Shown here: piece after piece, positions 8,618 through 16,849 of the stretch
Layout: every line of letters starts with the position of its first letter
How positions within the stretch are numbered: the stretch's first letter is position 1
Assembly: GCF_013314975.1 (NCBI RefSeq)
Contig: NZ_JABTYH010000014.1
Coordinates: forward strand, 1 to 64,000
Reading direction: 5' to 3'
Source of the DNA: Pseudarthrobacter oxydans
GTDB lineage: Bacteria; Actinomycetota; Actinomycetes; Actinomycetales; Micrococcaceae
Length of the DNA stretch: 64,000 nucleotides
Program-made: the position numbers and the translations under genes
The notes under the pieces: model-generated
The model's input: only the letters and a program-made list of their open reading frames with translations
What the model was told of the DNA's origin: nothing
The model's database searches: none

Positions 8618-8722
8618 TGTGACTTGTCTCACCGCCGGGGTTGGCACCTGACAGCCGATATCTCCCAAGGCGGGCATTTCTTACACCGGGCAGTTGCCCA
8701 ATTTCATGAAGGAGGCGCATCG

Positions 8723-10063
8723 GTGCGCACAGCTCTTACCAAGCCCTTGGCCCGCAAGGCCAGGCTTTCACTCACGACGGCGGCCGCCGTCTCCCTGATG
8801 CTTCTCGCCTCAGGCTGCTCCGGCGGACAGGCCCCGGCAGGCGGCGCATCAGGCGCTGCCTCCGAAAGTGCGGCAGCTGCCCCCCAAACCGGAGAAGCAG
8901 CCTCCGGCGAGGCACCCGCACGCGGGGACGCCGACCTCGTCATCTGGGCCAACGGCCCCGTGGTCCAGGCACTGCAGCCCATCGCCGACAAGTTCGGCGA
9001 AGAGAACGGCATCACGGTGGAAGTCCAGACCGTTGCCACCGAACTGCAGACCAACTTCGTCACGGCCAACGCCTCAGGCAACGGCCCGGACATTGTCATG
9101 GGTGCCCACGACTGGATCGGGAACCTGGTCCAGAACGGCGCCATCGATCCCGTCCAGATCACCGCCGAGCAGAAGGCCGACCTCCTGCCCGTGGCCACGG
9201 ACGCCGTGACCTACAACGGCCAGACCTACGGCATGCCCGCTTCCGTTGAATCCCTGGTCCTCATCCGCAACAAGGCCCTTGCCCCCGAGGCGCCCGCTTC
9301 CTTTGAAGACCTGCTGGCGGCCGGCAACGCGGCAGTGGCCGCCGGGACCGCCGAGCGGGCGCTGAACCTGCAGGTGGGCCCCAAGGGAGACGCCTACTTC
9401 ATGCAGCCCCTCTACTCGTCCGCAGGAGGCTACCTCTTCGGCAAGAAGGCCGACGGCAGCTTCGACACCGCAGACCTCGGTGTTGGCAAGGAAGGCTCCA
9501 TCGCGGCTGCCGGGAAGATCGCCGAGCTCGGCGAGAAGGGCTCCAAGGTCCTCAGCACGTCCGTCAGTGCCGACAACTCCATCGCCTTGTTCAACCAGGG
9601 CAAGACCGCCTTCATGGTGAACGGCCCATGGGCGCTCGGCGACGTGAAGAAAGCCGGGATTGACTACGGCCTGAGCGCCGTTCCGGGCTTCGCGGGCATG
9701 GAGCCCGCACAGCCCTTCACCGGCGTGCAGTCGTTCTACGTCGCGTCCAAGGGCAAGAACAAGTCCTTCGCCGAAACCTTCGTCCAGACCGCCGCATCGC
9801 AGAAGGAAACCCAGCGCGCGCTGTACGAGGCAGTCCGCATCCCGCCGGCGATCGCATCCCTGGTGGAAGAGGTGGCACAGACCGATCCTGACACCAAGAT
9901 CGCCGCCGATGCCGCTGCTGCAGGCATCCCCATGCCTTCGCTGCCCCAGATGGCTGCCGTGTGGGCCCCGCTGGGCCAGGCGGAGGCGGCCATCGCCGGC
10001 GGCGCGGACCCCGCGGCCACCATGGAGCAGGCCGGCCAGACAATCGCCGGTGCACTGAAGTAA
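8723..10063 (+). CDS. malE: Maltodextrin-type ABC transporter substrate-binding lipoprotein
   Basis: A 446-residue lipoprotein. GTG 8723 has GAAGGAGG 7 nt upstream and gives a proper signal peptide ending in the lipobox LLASGC (lipid-modified Cys32). Mature sequence begins after a low-complexity Ala/Gly/Ser linker with DLVIWANGPVVQAL. It keeps MalE-family features: GPDIVMGAHDWIGNLVQNG, YGMPASVESLVLIRNK and MVNGPWALGDVKKAG. It would capture maltose/maltodextrins outside the membrane and deliver them to the two permeases that follow. No ATPase gene is nearby, so a shared MsiK-type ATPase elsewhere is expected. Confidence 0.88.
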   Translation: MRTALTKPLARKARLSLTTAAAVSLMLLASGCSGGQAPAGGASGAASESAAAAPQTGEAASGEAPARGDADLVIWANGPVVQALQPIADKFGEENGITVEVQTVATELQTNFVTANASGNGPDIVMGAHDWIGNLVQNGAIDPVQITAEQKADLLPVATDAVTYNGQTYGMPASVESLVLIRNKALAPEAPASFEDLLAAGNAAVAAGTAERALNLQVGPKGDAYFMQPLYSSAGGYLFGKKADGSFDTADLGVGKEGSIAAAGKIAELGEKGSKVLSTSVSADNSIALFNQGKTAFMVNGPWALGDVKKAGIDYGLSAVPGFAGMEPAQPFTGVQSFYVASKGKNKSFAETFVQTAASQKETQRALYEAVRIPPAIASLVEEVAQTDPDTKIAADAAAAGIPMPSLPQMAAVWAPLGQAEAAIAGGADPAATMEQAGQTIAGALK

Positions 10064-10070
10064 CAAGCCG

Positions 10071-11675
10071 ATGACCACCCGAACCAAGAACTCCTCGGGG
10101 AAGGCGGTGGGGCCCGGACTTTCGCTGGGCTCCACCGCGTCGGTCCCCGCCCTGCTGGCCAAGATCCTTGGGCTGGGGGCCGTGCTCGGCGCCGCCGTAT
10201 CCCTGACGCCGCTGCTGCTTGCCGGCGGCGAATGGGCCCTGCTCATCGGACTGTGGGCCGGCGCGGCCGGGCTCCTGGCCGTCTATTCCACCAAGCGCCT
10301 GGTGCCGCTGAAGTACCTGCTGCCGGGCACCCTGCTCCTCACCGTCTTTGTCCTCCTGCCGATTCTTTCCACCGTGCAGCTGTCCTTCACCAACTCAGGC
10401 GACGGAACCCGCGGATCCAAGGAGGACGCGGTTTCCACCATTGTCCGGAACTCCGTGACCCAGCTTCCGGAGTCCAGGACCTTCAACCTGACAGTAGGTA
10501 CCACGGGGTCCGTTGCGGACGGGCCCTTCACGTTCTTCCTGGTGGAGGCGCCGGCCAACGGCATCTTCGCCGGCGACGAGCAGGGCCTGCGCCCGCTGGC
10601 CGGGGAGGACGTGACGGTCGACGGCGGCTACGTCCGCGGTGCCGGCGGCTACCAGATCCTCACGGGCAAGGAAGTCAACGCCGCAGGGCCGAAGATCAGC
10701 GGACTGACGGTCCCCACGGACAAGGGCGCGATCCGCGCCCAGGGCATCAACCGCGCCTTCGAAGGCGTCCAGACACTGACCTACGACGCCGGGACGGACA
10801 GCATCACCGATTCTGTGTCCGGGAAGGTCTTCACGGTCCAGCAGTTCGGCGACCGGGAGTACTTCGCGGACGCGAACGGCAGCAAGGGGTTCGACCAGAG
10901 CTGGGAACGGAATGTCGGCTTCGCCAACTACGTCCGGCTCTTCACCGACCCCCAGGTCCGTGAGGCCCTGCTCGGCTCCTTCGTGTGGACGCTCGTCTTC
11001 GCCGTTGGCTCGGTGGCCACCACCTTCGTCGTCGGGCTCCTGCTCGCCACCGCCCTTAACGACCCCCGCATCCGCGGACTCAAGTTTTACCGGGCCGTCA
11101 TCATCGTTCCCTACGCCATCCCGGTGTTCATCTCCTTCATTGTCTGGCAAAGCTTCTACAACAAGGACTTCGGGCTCATCAACTCAATGCTCGGCGGAGC
11201 CAAGATCGACTGGCTGGGCGACCCGTTCCTTGCCAAGGTCGCCGTGCTGCTGACCAACCTCTGGGTGGGCTTCCCCTACATGTTCCTGATTGCCACCGGC
11301 GCGCTGCAGGCGCTGCCGCAGGACATCGCGGAGGCCGCCAAAATCGACGGCGCCAGCTCCTGGACCACCTTCACCAAGGTCCAGTTCCCGCTGCTGCTGG
11401 TGGCCGTGGCACCGCTTCTGGTGTCCTCGTTCGCGTTCAACTTCAACAACTTCAACGTCATCCAGCTGGTCACCGGCGGCGGTCCCTTCCCGGCCAGCGG
11501 CGGGCAGATCGGCGCCACGGACATCCTGATCAGCGGCGCCTACCGCATCGCGTTCGGCGGGGCAGGCGCCGAGTTCGGATTCGCGTCGGCAATTTCCGTA
11601 GTCCTGTTCATTGTCACGGCAGTGCTTGCAGGCATCCAGTTCCGCTACACCAAAGCCTTGGAGGATGTGCGATGA
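10071..11675 (+). CDS. malF: Maltodextrin-type ABC transporter permease, MalF-like
   Basis: A 534-residue inner-membrane protein, long for a sugar permease. It starts 7 nt after malE. After about three N-terminal membrane segments there is a large extracytoplasmic insert (about residues 105-270), the hallmark of MalF. A five- to six-helix permease core follows. The EAA loop EAAKIDGASSWTTFTKVQFP, which docks to the ATPase, is near residue 423. The 4-nt ATGA overlap with malG indicates coupled translation. Confidence 0.88.
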   Translation: MTTRTKNSSGKAVGPGLSLGSTASVPALLAKILGLGAVLGAAVSLTPLLLAGGEWALLIGLWAGAAGLLAVYSTKRLVPLKYLLPGTLLLTVFVLLPILSTVQLSFTNSGDGTRGSKEDAVSTIVRNSVTQLPESRTFNLTVGTTGSVADGPFTFFLVEAPANGIFAGDEQGLRPLAGEDVTVDGGYVRGAGGYQILTGKEVNAAGPKISGLTVPTDKGAIRAQGINRAFEGVQTLTYDAGTDSITDSVSGKVFTVQQFGDREYFADANGSKGFDQSWERNVGFANYVRLFTDPQVREALLGSFVWTLVFAVGSVATTFVVGLLLATALNDPRIRGLKFYRAVIIVPYAIPVFISFIVWQSFYNKDFGLINSMLGGAKIDWLGDPFLAKVAVLLTNLWVGFPYMFLIATGALQALPQDIAEAAKIDGASSWTTFTKVQFPLLLVAVAPLLVSSFAFNFNNFNVIQLVTGGGPFPASGGQIGATDILISGAYRIAFGGAGAEFGFASAISVVLFIVTAVLAGIQFRYTKALEDVR

Positions 11676-12613
11676 CCAACCTGCTGACGGAAGCTCCGGC
11701 AGAAGAAGGCGCACCGGCGCGGCGGACGAACATGCTGGTCCGCAAGGACGGGCTCGAGCTGCCCCGCGGCAAGCGGTGGTGGCGGGAAGTGGGCTGGCGG
11801 CACATGGTGGGCCTGGCCGGCGTCGCTTTCGCAGGTTTCCCTGTCCTTTACATCATTTCCGCGGCGTTCAATCCGCTCGGAAGCGTGGCCACAACGGAAC
11901 TGATTCCCACCACCTTCAGCCTGGTCAACTTCGAGACCCTGCTGGGCGGTTCCAAGGGCCCGTTTGGAACCTGGTACCTGAACACCCTGGTCCTGTGCAC
12001 TGCGGTTTCCGTGGCCCAGGTCCTGCTGAGCACGCTTGCGGCCTACGCCTTCTCCCGCTTCCGCTTCTACGGGCGGCGCGGCGGGCTGCTGGCGCTGCTC
12101 CTGGTCCAGATGTTCCCGCAGTTCCTGGCCGTCGTGGCACTCTTCCTGATGATCGCGAAATTCGGCGAGCTGGTTCCGGCCATCGGACTGAACACCCTGG
12201 CAGGCTATGCGCTGGTCCTGATGGGCGGGGCGCTGGGCCAGGTCTGGCTGATCAAGGGGTTCTTCGATTCCATTCCGCACGAGCTGGACGAGGCCGCCCG
12301 GATTGACGGGGCGGGACATTTCCGGACGTTCACCAGCGTGATCCTCCCGCTGATCAGGCCGGTGCTGGCCGTGACCGGGCTCCTGGCATTCGTGGCCGTC
12401 ATCGGCGAGTACATCCTGGCGAGCATCTTCCTGACGGACAACGGCGTCAAGACGCTGGCGGTGGGCATGTTCGGCATCATCGCCGGGGACCGCAGCAACA
12501 ACCTTGGCGTCTTCGCTGCCGGCTCGGTGATGATCGCGCTTCCCGTGCTCATCCTGTTCCTCTACCTGCAGAAGTTCATTGTGGGCGGGCTGACGGCCGG
12601 CTCCGTCAAGTAG
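11672..12613 (+). CDS. malG: Maltodextrin-type ABC transporter permease, MalG-like
   Basis: A 313-residue permease with about six membrane segments and the EAA loop EAARIDGAGHFRTFTSVILP near residue 208. The C-terminal FIVGGLTAGSVK is typical of MalG. The ATG overlaps the malF stop codon. It is the last gene of the operon; no strong intrinsic terminator is obvious in the 136 bp that follow, although TTGCTT and TAGGCT spaced by 17 bp (12637-12665) may promote the next gene. Confidence 0.88.
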   Translation: MTNLLTEAPAEEGAPARRTNMLVRKDGLELPRGKRWWREVGWRHMVGLAGVAFAGFPVLYIISAAFNPLGSVATTELIPTTFSLVNFETLLGGSKGPFGTWYLNTLVLCTAVSVAQVLLSTLAAYAFSRFRFYGRRGGLLALLLVQMFPQFLAVVALFLMIAKFGELVPAIGLNTLAGYALVLMGGALGQVWLIKGFFDSIPHELDEAARIDGAGHFRTFTSVILPLIRPVLAVTGLLAFVAVIGEYILASIFLTDNGVKTLAVGMFGIIAGDRSNNLGVFAAGSVMIALPVLILFLYLQKFIVGGLTAGSVK

Positions 12614-12749
12614 GGGAGGGCACCCGGAATAGTCAGCTTGCTTATGACTTTTCTTCTTCCTAGGCTGGAAGCTGTCCGGCAAGCAAACTTTCGAGCGGGA
12701 GCCGGCGCCTTTGACCAGGTGCCGGCCCCCGCTTAGCCAGGAGGAAAAA

Positions 12750-13316
12750 ATGTCAGAACACAGCATCGCAGGCAAGAAGGTCGCATTCCTGCTGACGGAC
12801 GGCGTGGAGCAGGTTGAGCTCACCAGTCCCTGGCAGGCAGTGAAGGACGCCGGCGGCCAGCCCACCCTGGTGGCACCCAAGAGCGGCAAGCTGCAGGGTT
12901 ATAACGGGACGGAAAAAGGCGACACCTTCGACGTCGACCTCACCGTCGCAGAGGCGGACGCCTCGGACTACGACGCCCTGGTCCTTCCCGGCGGCGTGGT
13001 CAATGCGGACCACCTTCGCGTGGACAAGGACGCCCAAGGCTTCACCCGGAGCTTCTTCGAGCAGCACAAGCCCGTGGCCTCCATCTGCCACGGACCATGG
13101 CTCCTCATCGAAGCCGGTGTGCTGGCAGGAAGGAACGTCACCTCCTACCACACCCTGCAGACCGACCTGAAGAATGCGGGCGCCAACTGGACTGACGAAG
13201 AAGTGGTGGTGGACCAGGGACTGGTGACCAGCCGCACCCCGGACGACCTCCCTGCCTTCAACAGGAAGCTGGTGGAGGAAATCTCGGAAGGCCGGCACGC
13301 AGGCCAGACGGCGTAG
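12750..13316 (+). CDS. DJ-1/PfpI-family protein
   Basis: A 188-residue cytosolic protein. ATG 12750 is preceded by a perfect AGGAGG with a 5-nt gap. The family nucleophile elbow is present as ASICHGPWLLIEAG (Cys113, His114), with Glu20 (DGVEQVE) as the usual third residue. This matches the YhbO/PfpI subgroup, variously described as intracellular protease, chaperone or glyoxal/glycation-repair enzyme. Which activity applies cannot be read from sequence. It appears to be monocistronic and is often stress-induced in relatives. Confidence 0.88.
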   Translation: MSEHSIAGKKVAFLLTDGVEQVELTSPWQAVKDAGGQPTLVAPKSGKLQGYNGTEKGDTFDVDLTVAEADASDYDALVLPGGVVNADHLRVDKDAQGFTRSFFEQHKPVASICHGPWLLIEAGVLAGRNVTSYHTLQTDLKNAGANWTDEEVVVDQGLVTSRTPDDLPAFNRKLVEEISEGRHAGQTA

Positions 13317-13402
13317 CGGACGCGCCGGGCAGGCTGTCCGGCAGCACCGCCCCCAGGTGTTCCCCCAGGGTTTGGGAAAAGTTCCGGTGCCGGGGAATTA
13401 GT

Positions 13403-13421
13403 CCAACCGGTAGAGTGTTGG
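13403..13421 (+). promoter_or_regulatory. Possible promoter/operator before the DHA2 transporter
   Basis: CCAAC (13403-13407) and GTTGG (13417-13421) form an inverted pair flanking a -10-like TAGAGT (13411-13416), about 60 bp before the transporter start. This could be a regulator site overlapping a promoter. No good -35 box is visible. Confidence 0.35.
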
Positions 13422-13478
13422 CATCTGCAGCGGCCACGTTCCGCGCAACCACTCATCGCACTCCCTGAGGGAACACCC

Positions 13479-14954
13479 ATGTCTACCGAAGTCTCTCCGA
13501 ACGCCAGCGGCCAGTCCGTCCACACCGAAGGAACCACACCCGCCGCGCCGGAGAAGATGTCCCGCGAGTCGGTGACGATCATCAGCACGCTGCTGGTGGC
13601 GACCTTCGTGGTGATCCTCAACGAGACCATCATGAACGTCGCCCTGCAGCGGCTCATGGTGGACCTGCAGGTGGACGCGCCCACGGTCCAGTGGCTGTCC
13701 ACCGGCTTCATGCTCACCATGGCCGTGGTCATCCCCACCACCGGATTCATCCTGCAGAGCCTGTCCACCCGGGCCGTCTTTATGCTCGCCATGGGCCTTT
13801 TCGCCGGTGGAACGGCCCTTGCCGCCGTGGCGCCCGGGTTTGAGCTGCTCCTGCTGGCCCGCATCATCCAGGCGGGCGGCACCGCGATCATGCTGCCGCT
13901 CCTGATGACCACCATCCTCACCCTGGTCCCGCTGGCCAGGCGCGGCGCCGTGATGGGCAACGTCAGCATCGCCATCTCCGTCGCACCCGCCATGGGACCC
14001 ACCGTCTCCGGGCTGATCCTCGAGCACTTCACCTGGCGCTTCATGTTCGTGTTCGTCCTCCCGGTCGCCCTCGCGGCACTGGCAATCGGCGCCAAGTACC
14101 TGACCAATATCGGCCAGGCTGAGAAGACCAGGCTCGACTTCCTTTCGGTCATCCTCACCGTCCCGGCCTTCGGCGGACTGGTCTATGGCCTCAGCCAGAT
14201 CGGCGGCGGACACGGCGGCCAGGCCGGCCCCGGAACCACGGCCATCGCGGCCCTGGTGGTCGGCGTGGCAAGCCTCGCGGTCTTCGTCCTCCGGCAGGTG
14301 GGGCTGCAGAAGGCCGAAGCTCCGCTGCTGGACCTGCGCGCCTTCAACTTCAGGATGTTCACGGTCTCCGTGCTGCTGATGGTGGTGGCCATGATGGCGC
14401 TGTTCGGCGGTGTCATCCTGCTCCCGCTCTACCTGCAGGAGGTCCGCGGCCTGGGCTCCCTCGAAACCGGCCTCGCGCTGCTCCCGGGCGGCCTGGCCAT
14501 GGGCCTGCTGGGTCCGGTCATCGGCCGGCTGTTCGACAAGGTGGGGCCGCTGCCGCTCACCGTCTCCGGGTCCGTCCTGATGGTCCTGTCCCTCTGGCAG
14601 TTTTCAATGCTCGACGCCGGCACGGCCGTGGCGTGGATCGTCACCCTGCACGTGGGGCTGAGTTTCGGCCTGGCGCTGCTGTTCACCCCGGCGTTCACCA
14701 CCGGCCTGAACCCGCTTCCGCCGCACCTGTACTCCCACGGCTCGGCCATCATGAGCACCACCCAGCAGGTGGCCGGCGCCGCCGGCACCGCGCTGCTGGT
14801 GTCCATCTTTGCCGTGGTGTCCGCGGCGTCGGGACTCGTCGCGGGGATGAGCGCCGCCTTCCTGACGGCAACCGTGATCTCCCTTGCCGCCGTCGTCCTC
14901 TCCGCGATGATGCGCAAGACCCCAGGCGCCGGCCCGGCCCACGCCGCCCACTAG
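13479..14954 (+). CDS. DHA2-family multidrug MFS transporter
   Basis: A 491-residue integral membrane protein with about 14 hydrophobic segments, as in the EmrB/QacA group of proton-driven drug exporters. NETIMNVALQRLMVDL in helix 1, LSTGFMLTMAVVIPTTGFI in helix 2 and the motif-C-like APAMGPTVSGLI in helix 5 are characteristic. The N-terminal 28 residues are polar and cytoplasmic. GAGGGAAC lies just upstream of the ATG. The substrate is unknown. The gene ends directly at a 66-bp palindromic element that separates it from a convergent hydrolase. Confidence 0.88.
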   Translation: MSTEVSPNASGQSVHTEGTTPAAPEKMSRESVTIISTLLVATFVVILNETIMNVALQRLMVDLQVDAPTVQWLSTGFMLTMAVVIPTTGFILQSLSTRAVFMLAMGLFAGGTALAAVAPGFELLLLARIIQAGGTAIMLPLLMTTILTLVPLARRGAVMGNVSIAISVAPAMGPTVSGLILEHFTWRFMFVFVLPVALAALAIGAKYLTNIGQAEKTRLDFLSVILTVPAFGGLVYGLSQIGGGHGGQAGPGTTAIAALVVGVASLAVFVLRQVGLQKAEAPLLDLRAFNFRMFTVSVLLMVVAMMALFGGVILLPLYLQEVRGLGSLETGLALLPGGLAMGLLGPVIGRLFDKVGPLPLTVSGSVLMVLSLWQFSMLDAGTAVAWIVTLHVGLSFGLALLFTPAFTTGLNPLPPHLYSHGSAIMSTTQQVAGAAGTALLVSIFAVVSAASGLVAGMSAAFLTATVISLAAVVLSAMMRKTPGAGPAHAAH

Positions 14955-15020
14955 CCCAACTGGGTAGCAGCAGATGTCGGAATGAGCCGTCAAAACGACA
15001 TCTGCTGCTACCCAGTTGGG
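14955..15020. repeat. 66-bp palindromic element (25-bp perfect arms) between convergent genes
   Basis: Arms 14955-14979 and 14996-15020 are perfect 25-bp reverse complements (core ACTGGGTAGCAGCAGATGTC) around a 16-nt loop (GAATGAGCCGTCAAAA). It starts on the base after the transporter's TAG and ends 1 nt before the opposing stop codon. There is no T-run after either arm, so it is not a classical terminator, though so long a hairpin may end transcription or block RNA decay in both directions. It resembles a dispersed extragenic palindrome. Confidence 0.9.
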
Positions 15021-15021
15021 G

Positions 15022-15858
15022 TCAGCCGGCGTAGAAGTCAGCGAGCTCCTTGATCAGCTTGTCCGGGGCCTTGATCACGCCGTCGTGGCCGTAGCCGGGG
15101 AGGATGGTGTAGCTGGAGCCCGAGAGGACATCGTGGATCTGGCCGCAGGCAATCCCGAAGTACGCCGGGCTCTTCTCGCCCACCACAATCAGGGTCTCCA
15201 GCGGCAGCGCCAGGAACGGTTCGGCCGGCATGTCCGCGGCGATGATTGCCTTGATCTCGCGGACCCCGGTGCGCATCATTTCCCGCTGCTGCTTGCCTTC
15301 TGAGGTGCCGGCGGTCAGCTTGTTGGCGAGGGTCAGCATGGAGAGTGGCATCCGGGACGAAAATGCGCCGCCGGCTTCAAGCCCGCGCTGCAGCACGGCC
15401 AGGGCGCGGTCATCGTCGCCGGCAGCGGCGGCGCGCTCGTATTCGGCCGTCCAGTCCGCCTTCACGCTGTGGTTTACGGAGACGGCGGGATCGTACACGG
15501 CCAGCCGCTCAACGGGCAGCGTCCGGGCCGCGTGCAGCGCAACGGCGCCGCCGAAGCTGTGGCCGAACACGTCCGTGCTGGACGTGTGTTTCATGACGGT
15601 ATGCAGGTCGCGGATGTCCACGTCCAGCGTGTAATCCTCGGGCTGGGGCGACGACGAGCCGCGGCCCCGCCTGTTGAACGTGTGCACCGGACGGCCCAGG
15701 GCCGCGCTGAGCTTTTGCGCGAACTTGGTGTAATCCGCAGCGGTCACCATGGAGGGCGGCACAATAACAACGCCCGAACCGGCGGAAGCGAGTTCGGCAC
15801 CCGTGGAGAAGAGCTCGAGCGTGCCGCCGTCGGGGGTCCTGATGTTCTCACGCGTCAT
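15022..15858 (-). CDS. Alpha/beta-hydrolase
   Basis: A 278-residue cytosolic hydrolase with the nucleophile elbow GHSFGG (Ser101), the conserved NRRGRGSSS segment near residue 62 and a C-terminal GYGHDG that supplies His. The substrate cannot be predicted. A close paralogue lies at 25577-26431 (DRRGRGSSS, GHSLGG); the two bracket the AmtR/carboxylase region on the same strand. A -10-like TAGGCT ends exactly 6 nt before the ATG with no ribosome-binding site, pointing to a leaderless transcript. Confidence 0.85.
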   Translation of the reverse strand: MTRENIRTPDGGTLELFSTGAELASAGSGVVIVPPSMVTAADYTKFAQKLSAALGRPVHTFNRRGRGSSSPQPEDYTLDVDIRDLHTVMKHTSSTDVFGHSFGGAVALHAARTLPVERLAVYDPAVSVNHSVKADWTAEYERAAAAGDDDRALAVLQRGLEAGGAFSSRMPLSMLTLANKLTAGTSEGKQQREMMRTGVREIKAIIAADMPAEPFLALPLETLIVVGEKSPAYFGIACGQIHDVLSGSSYTILPGYGHDGVIKAPDKLIKELADFYAG

Positions 15859-15943
15859 GTTCCGAGCCTAGCTGAGCAACCTGATTGCAGGCACCATGGA
15901 CGCTGCGCTCCAGGAAAACAGTGGCTGCGGCCCGCGGCGGCGG

Positions 15944-16615
15944 TCAGCCGAGGCGTTCGATGAGCGCCGCGCCCTGCTCCCGGATGGCAGGCAGTTCAGC
16001 GGCCAGGCCGCACAGGATGAGTCCTGCGTCCGCCGCCTGGAGCGGCGACTCGGGGTTTGCCATGCCGTCCGCGCGCAGGTTGATCAGCGATTCCACCAGG
16101 CGGAACGCCAAATCTCCCGGGCTGGACTGCCACGTGGCGGCCGTGCCGGCAGGAGGCAGGTCCGCGCCCAGCTCCCGGTACAGATTGCGCAGTTCCTGCC
16201 GGTCTGCCAGGAACCTGGCAAAGCGGCCGCTGCGTGCCTCGGGCAGGTGGTAGAGGATTCCGAGGTTCCAGCGGGCGCTGCACAGTTGCGTTCCGTCGTA
16301 AAGCGCGACGGCGTGAAGCCGGCCGGCTGCCTCCCCCTCCGCCGGCGGCAGGGCAGCCACCGCACGCGCAAACTCCAGCCCTGCCAGGACGGTGCCCTCC
16401 AGCAGGTGCTCGAGGATGTCGTCCTTGGTCTTGAAGTGGTGGTAGAGGGATGACTGCCTGATCCCTACCGCCTCCGCAATGGACCGCGTGGACGTGGTGG
16501 CGAACCCCTGCGTGGTGAACAGCTCGGCGGCTGCATCGAGGATTTCGTCCCGTGCCGTGGCCCCTGGCCTGGAGGGTTGTTGGCTGCGAGGTCGTCCCGG
16601 TCCGGCTGAAGTCAC
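15944..16615 (-). CDS. amtR: AmtR-like TetR-family nitrogen regulator
   Basis: A 223-residue TetR-family protein. The DNA-binding part, AELFTTQGFATTSTRSIAEA then VGIRQSSLYHHF, closely follows Corynebacterium AmtR as I recall it. The middle segment ARWNLGILYHLPEA also matches an AmtR-specific region (TKWNVGRLYQLP). AmtR represses nitrogen-scavenging genes and in mycobacteria controls a permease / urea carboxylase / allophanate hydrolase operon of just this kind. Here it is divergent from that operon. The GTG start at 16615 has only a weak upstream signal. Identity rests on remembered sequence similarity plus context. Confidence 0.75.
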   Translation of the reverse strand: MTSAGPGRPRSQQPSRPGATARDEILDAAAELFTTQGFATTSTRSIAEAVGIRQSSLYHHFKTKDDILEHLLEGTVLAGLEFARAVAALPPAEGEAAGRLHAVALYDGTQLCSARWNLGILYHLPEARSGRFARFLADRQELRNLYRELGADLPPAGTAATWQSSPGDLAFRLVESLINLRADGMANPESPLQAADAGLILCGLAAELPAIREQGAALIERLG

Positions 16616-16849
16616 CCATCATTCTTGCATTGCCCCACCGCCGATGCGGAGCGGCCTACCGCGCCCGCATCAGCGGTGAGGGAACGGAAATACTGCCGAA
16701 ACAAGATGTCTATCCGCCTTTTACAGGGGGGAAACTCCCCGGGGACATCCCGCTGGAAAACTATCAAGTGACCGGTATTCCGCAGCTTTCGGCCGAGTGC
16801 TGCAGCACCGGCGGCCCCCGCCACGCATCCCAGCCCCCCGGAGAATCTG
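16616..16849 (+). promoter_or_regulatory. Control region between amtR and the carboxylase operon
   Basis: This 234-bp divergent gap holds two CTATC half-sites (16710-16714 and 16761-16765), 51 bp apart. They match half of the Corynebacterium AmtR motif (CTAT-N6-ATAG), but neither has a good second half. It also has a G-rich hairpin (16726-16738) and a perfect 12-bp palindrome GTGCTGCAGCAC (16797-16808). GGAG lies 6 nt before the permease ATG. I saw no guanidine-I (ykkC) riboswitch core. Confidence 0.4.

Noticed and set aside
11645..12889. 414-codon minus-strand frame across malG and the intergenic gap
   Set aside because: Composition is typical of an antisense frame and malG is clearly real on the plus strand.
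16616..16849. Guanidine-I (ykkC) riboswitch upstream of the permease
   Set aside because: Expected from the operon content, but the conserved core sequences of that aptamer are not visible; a covariance search would be needed to be sure.
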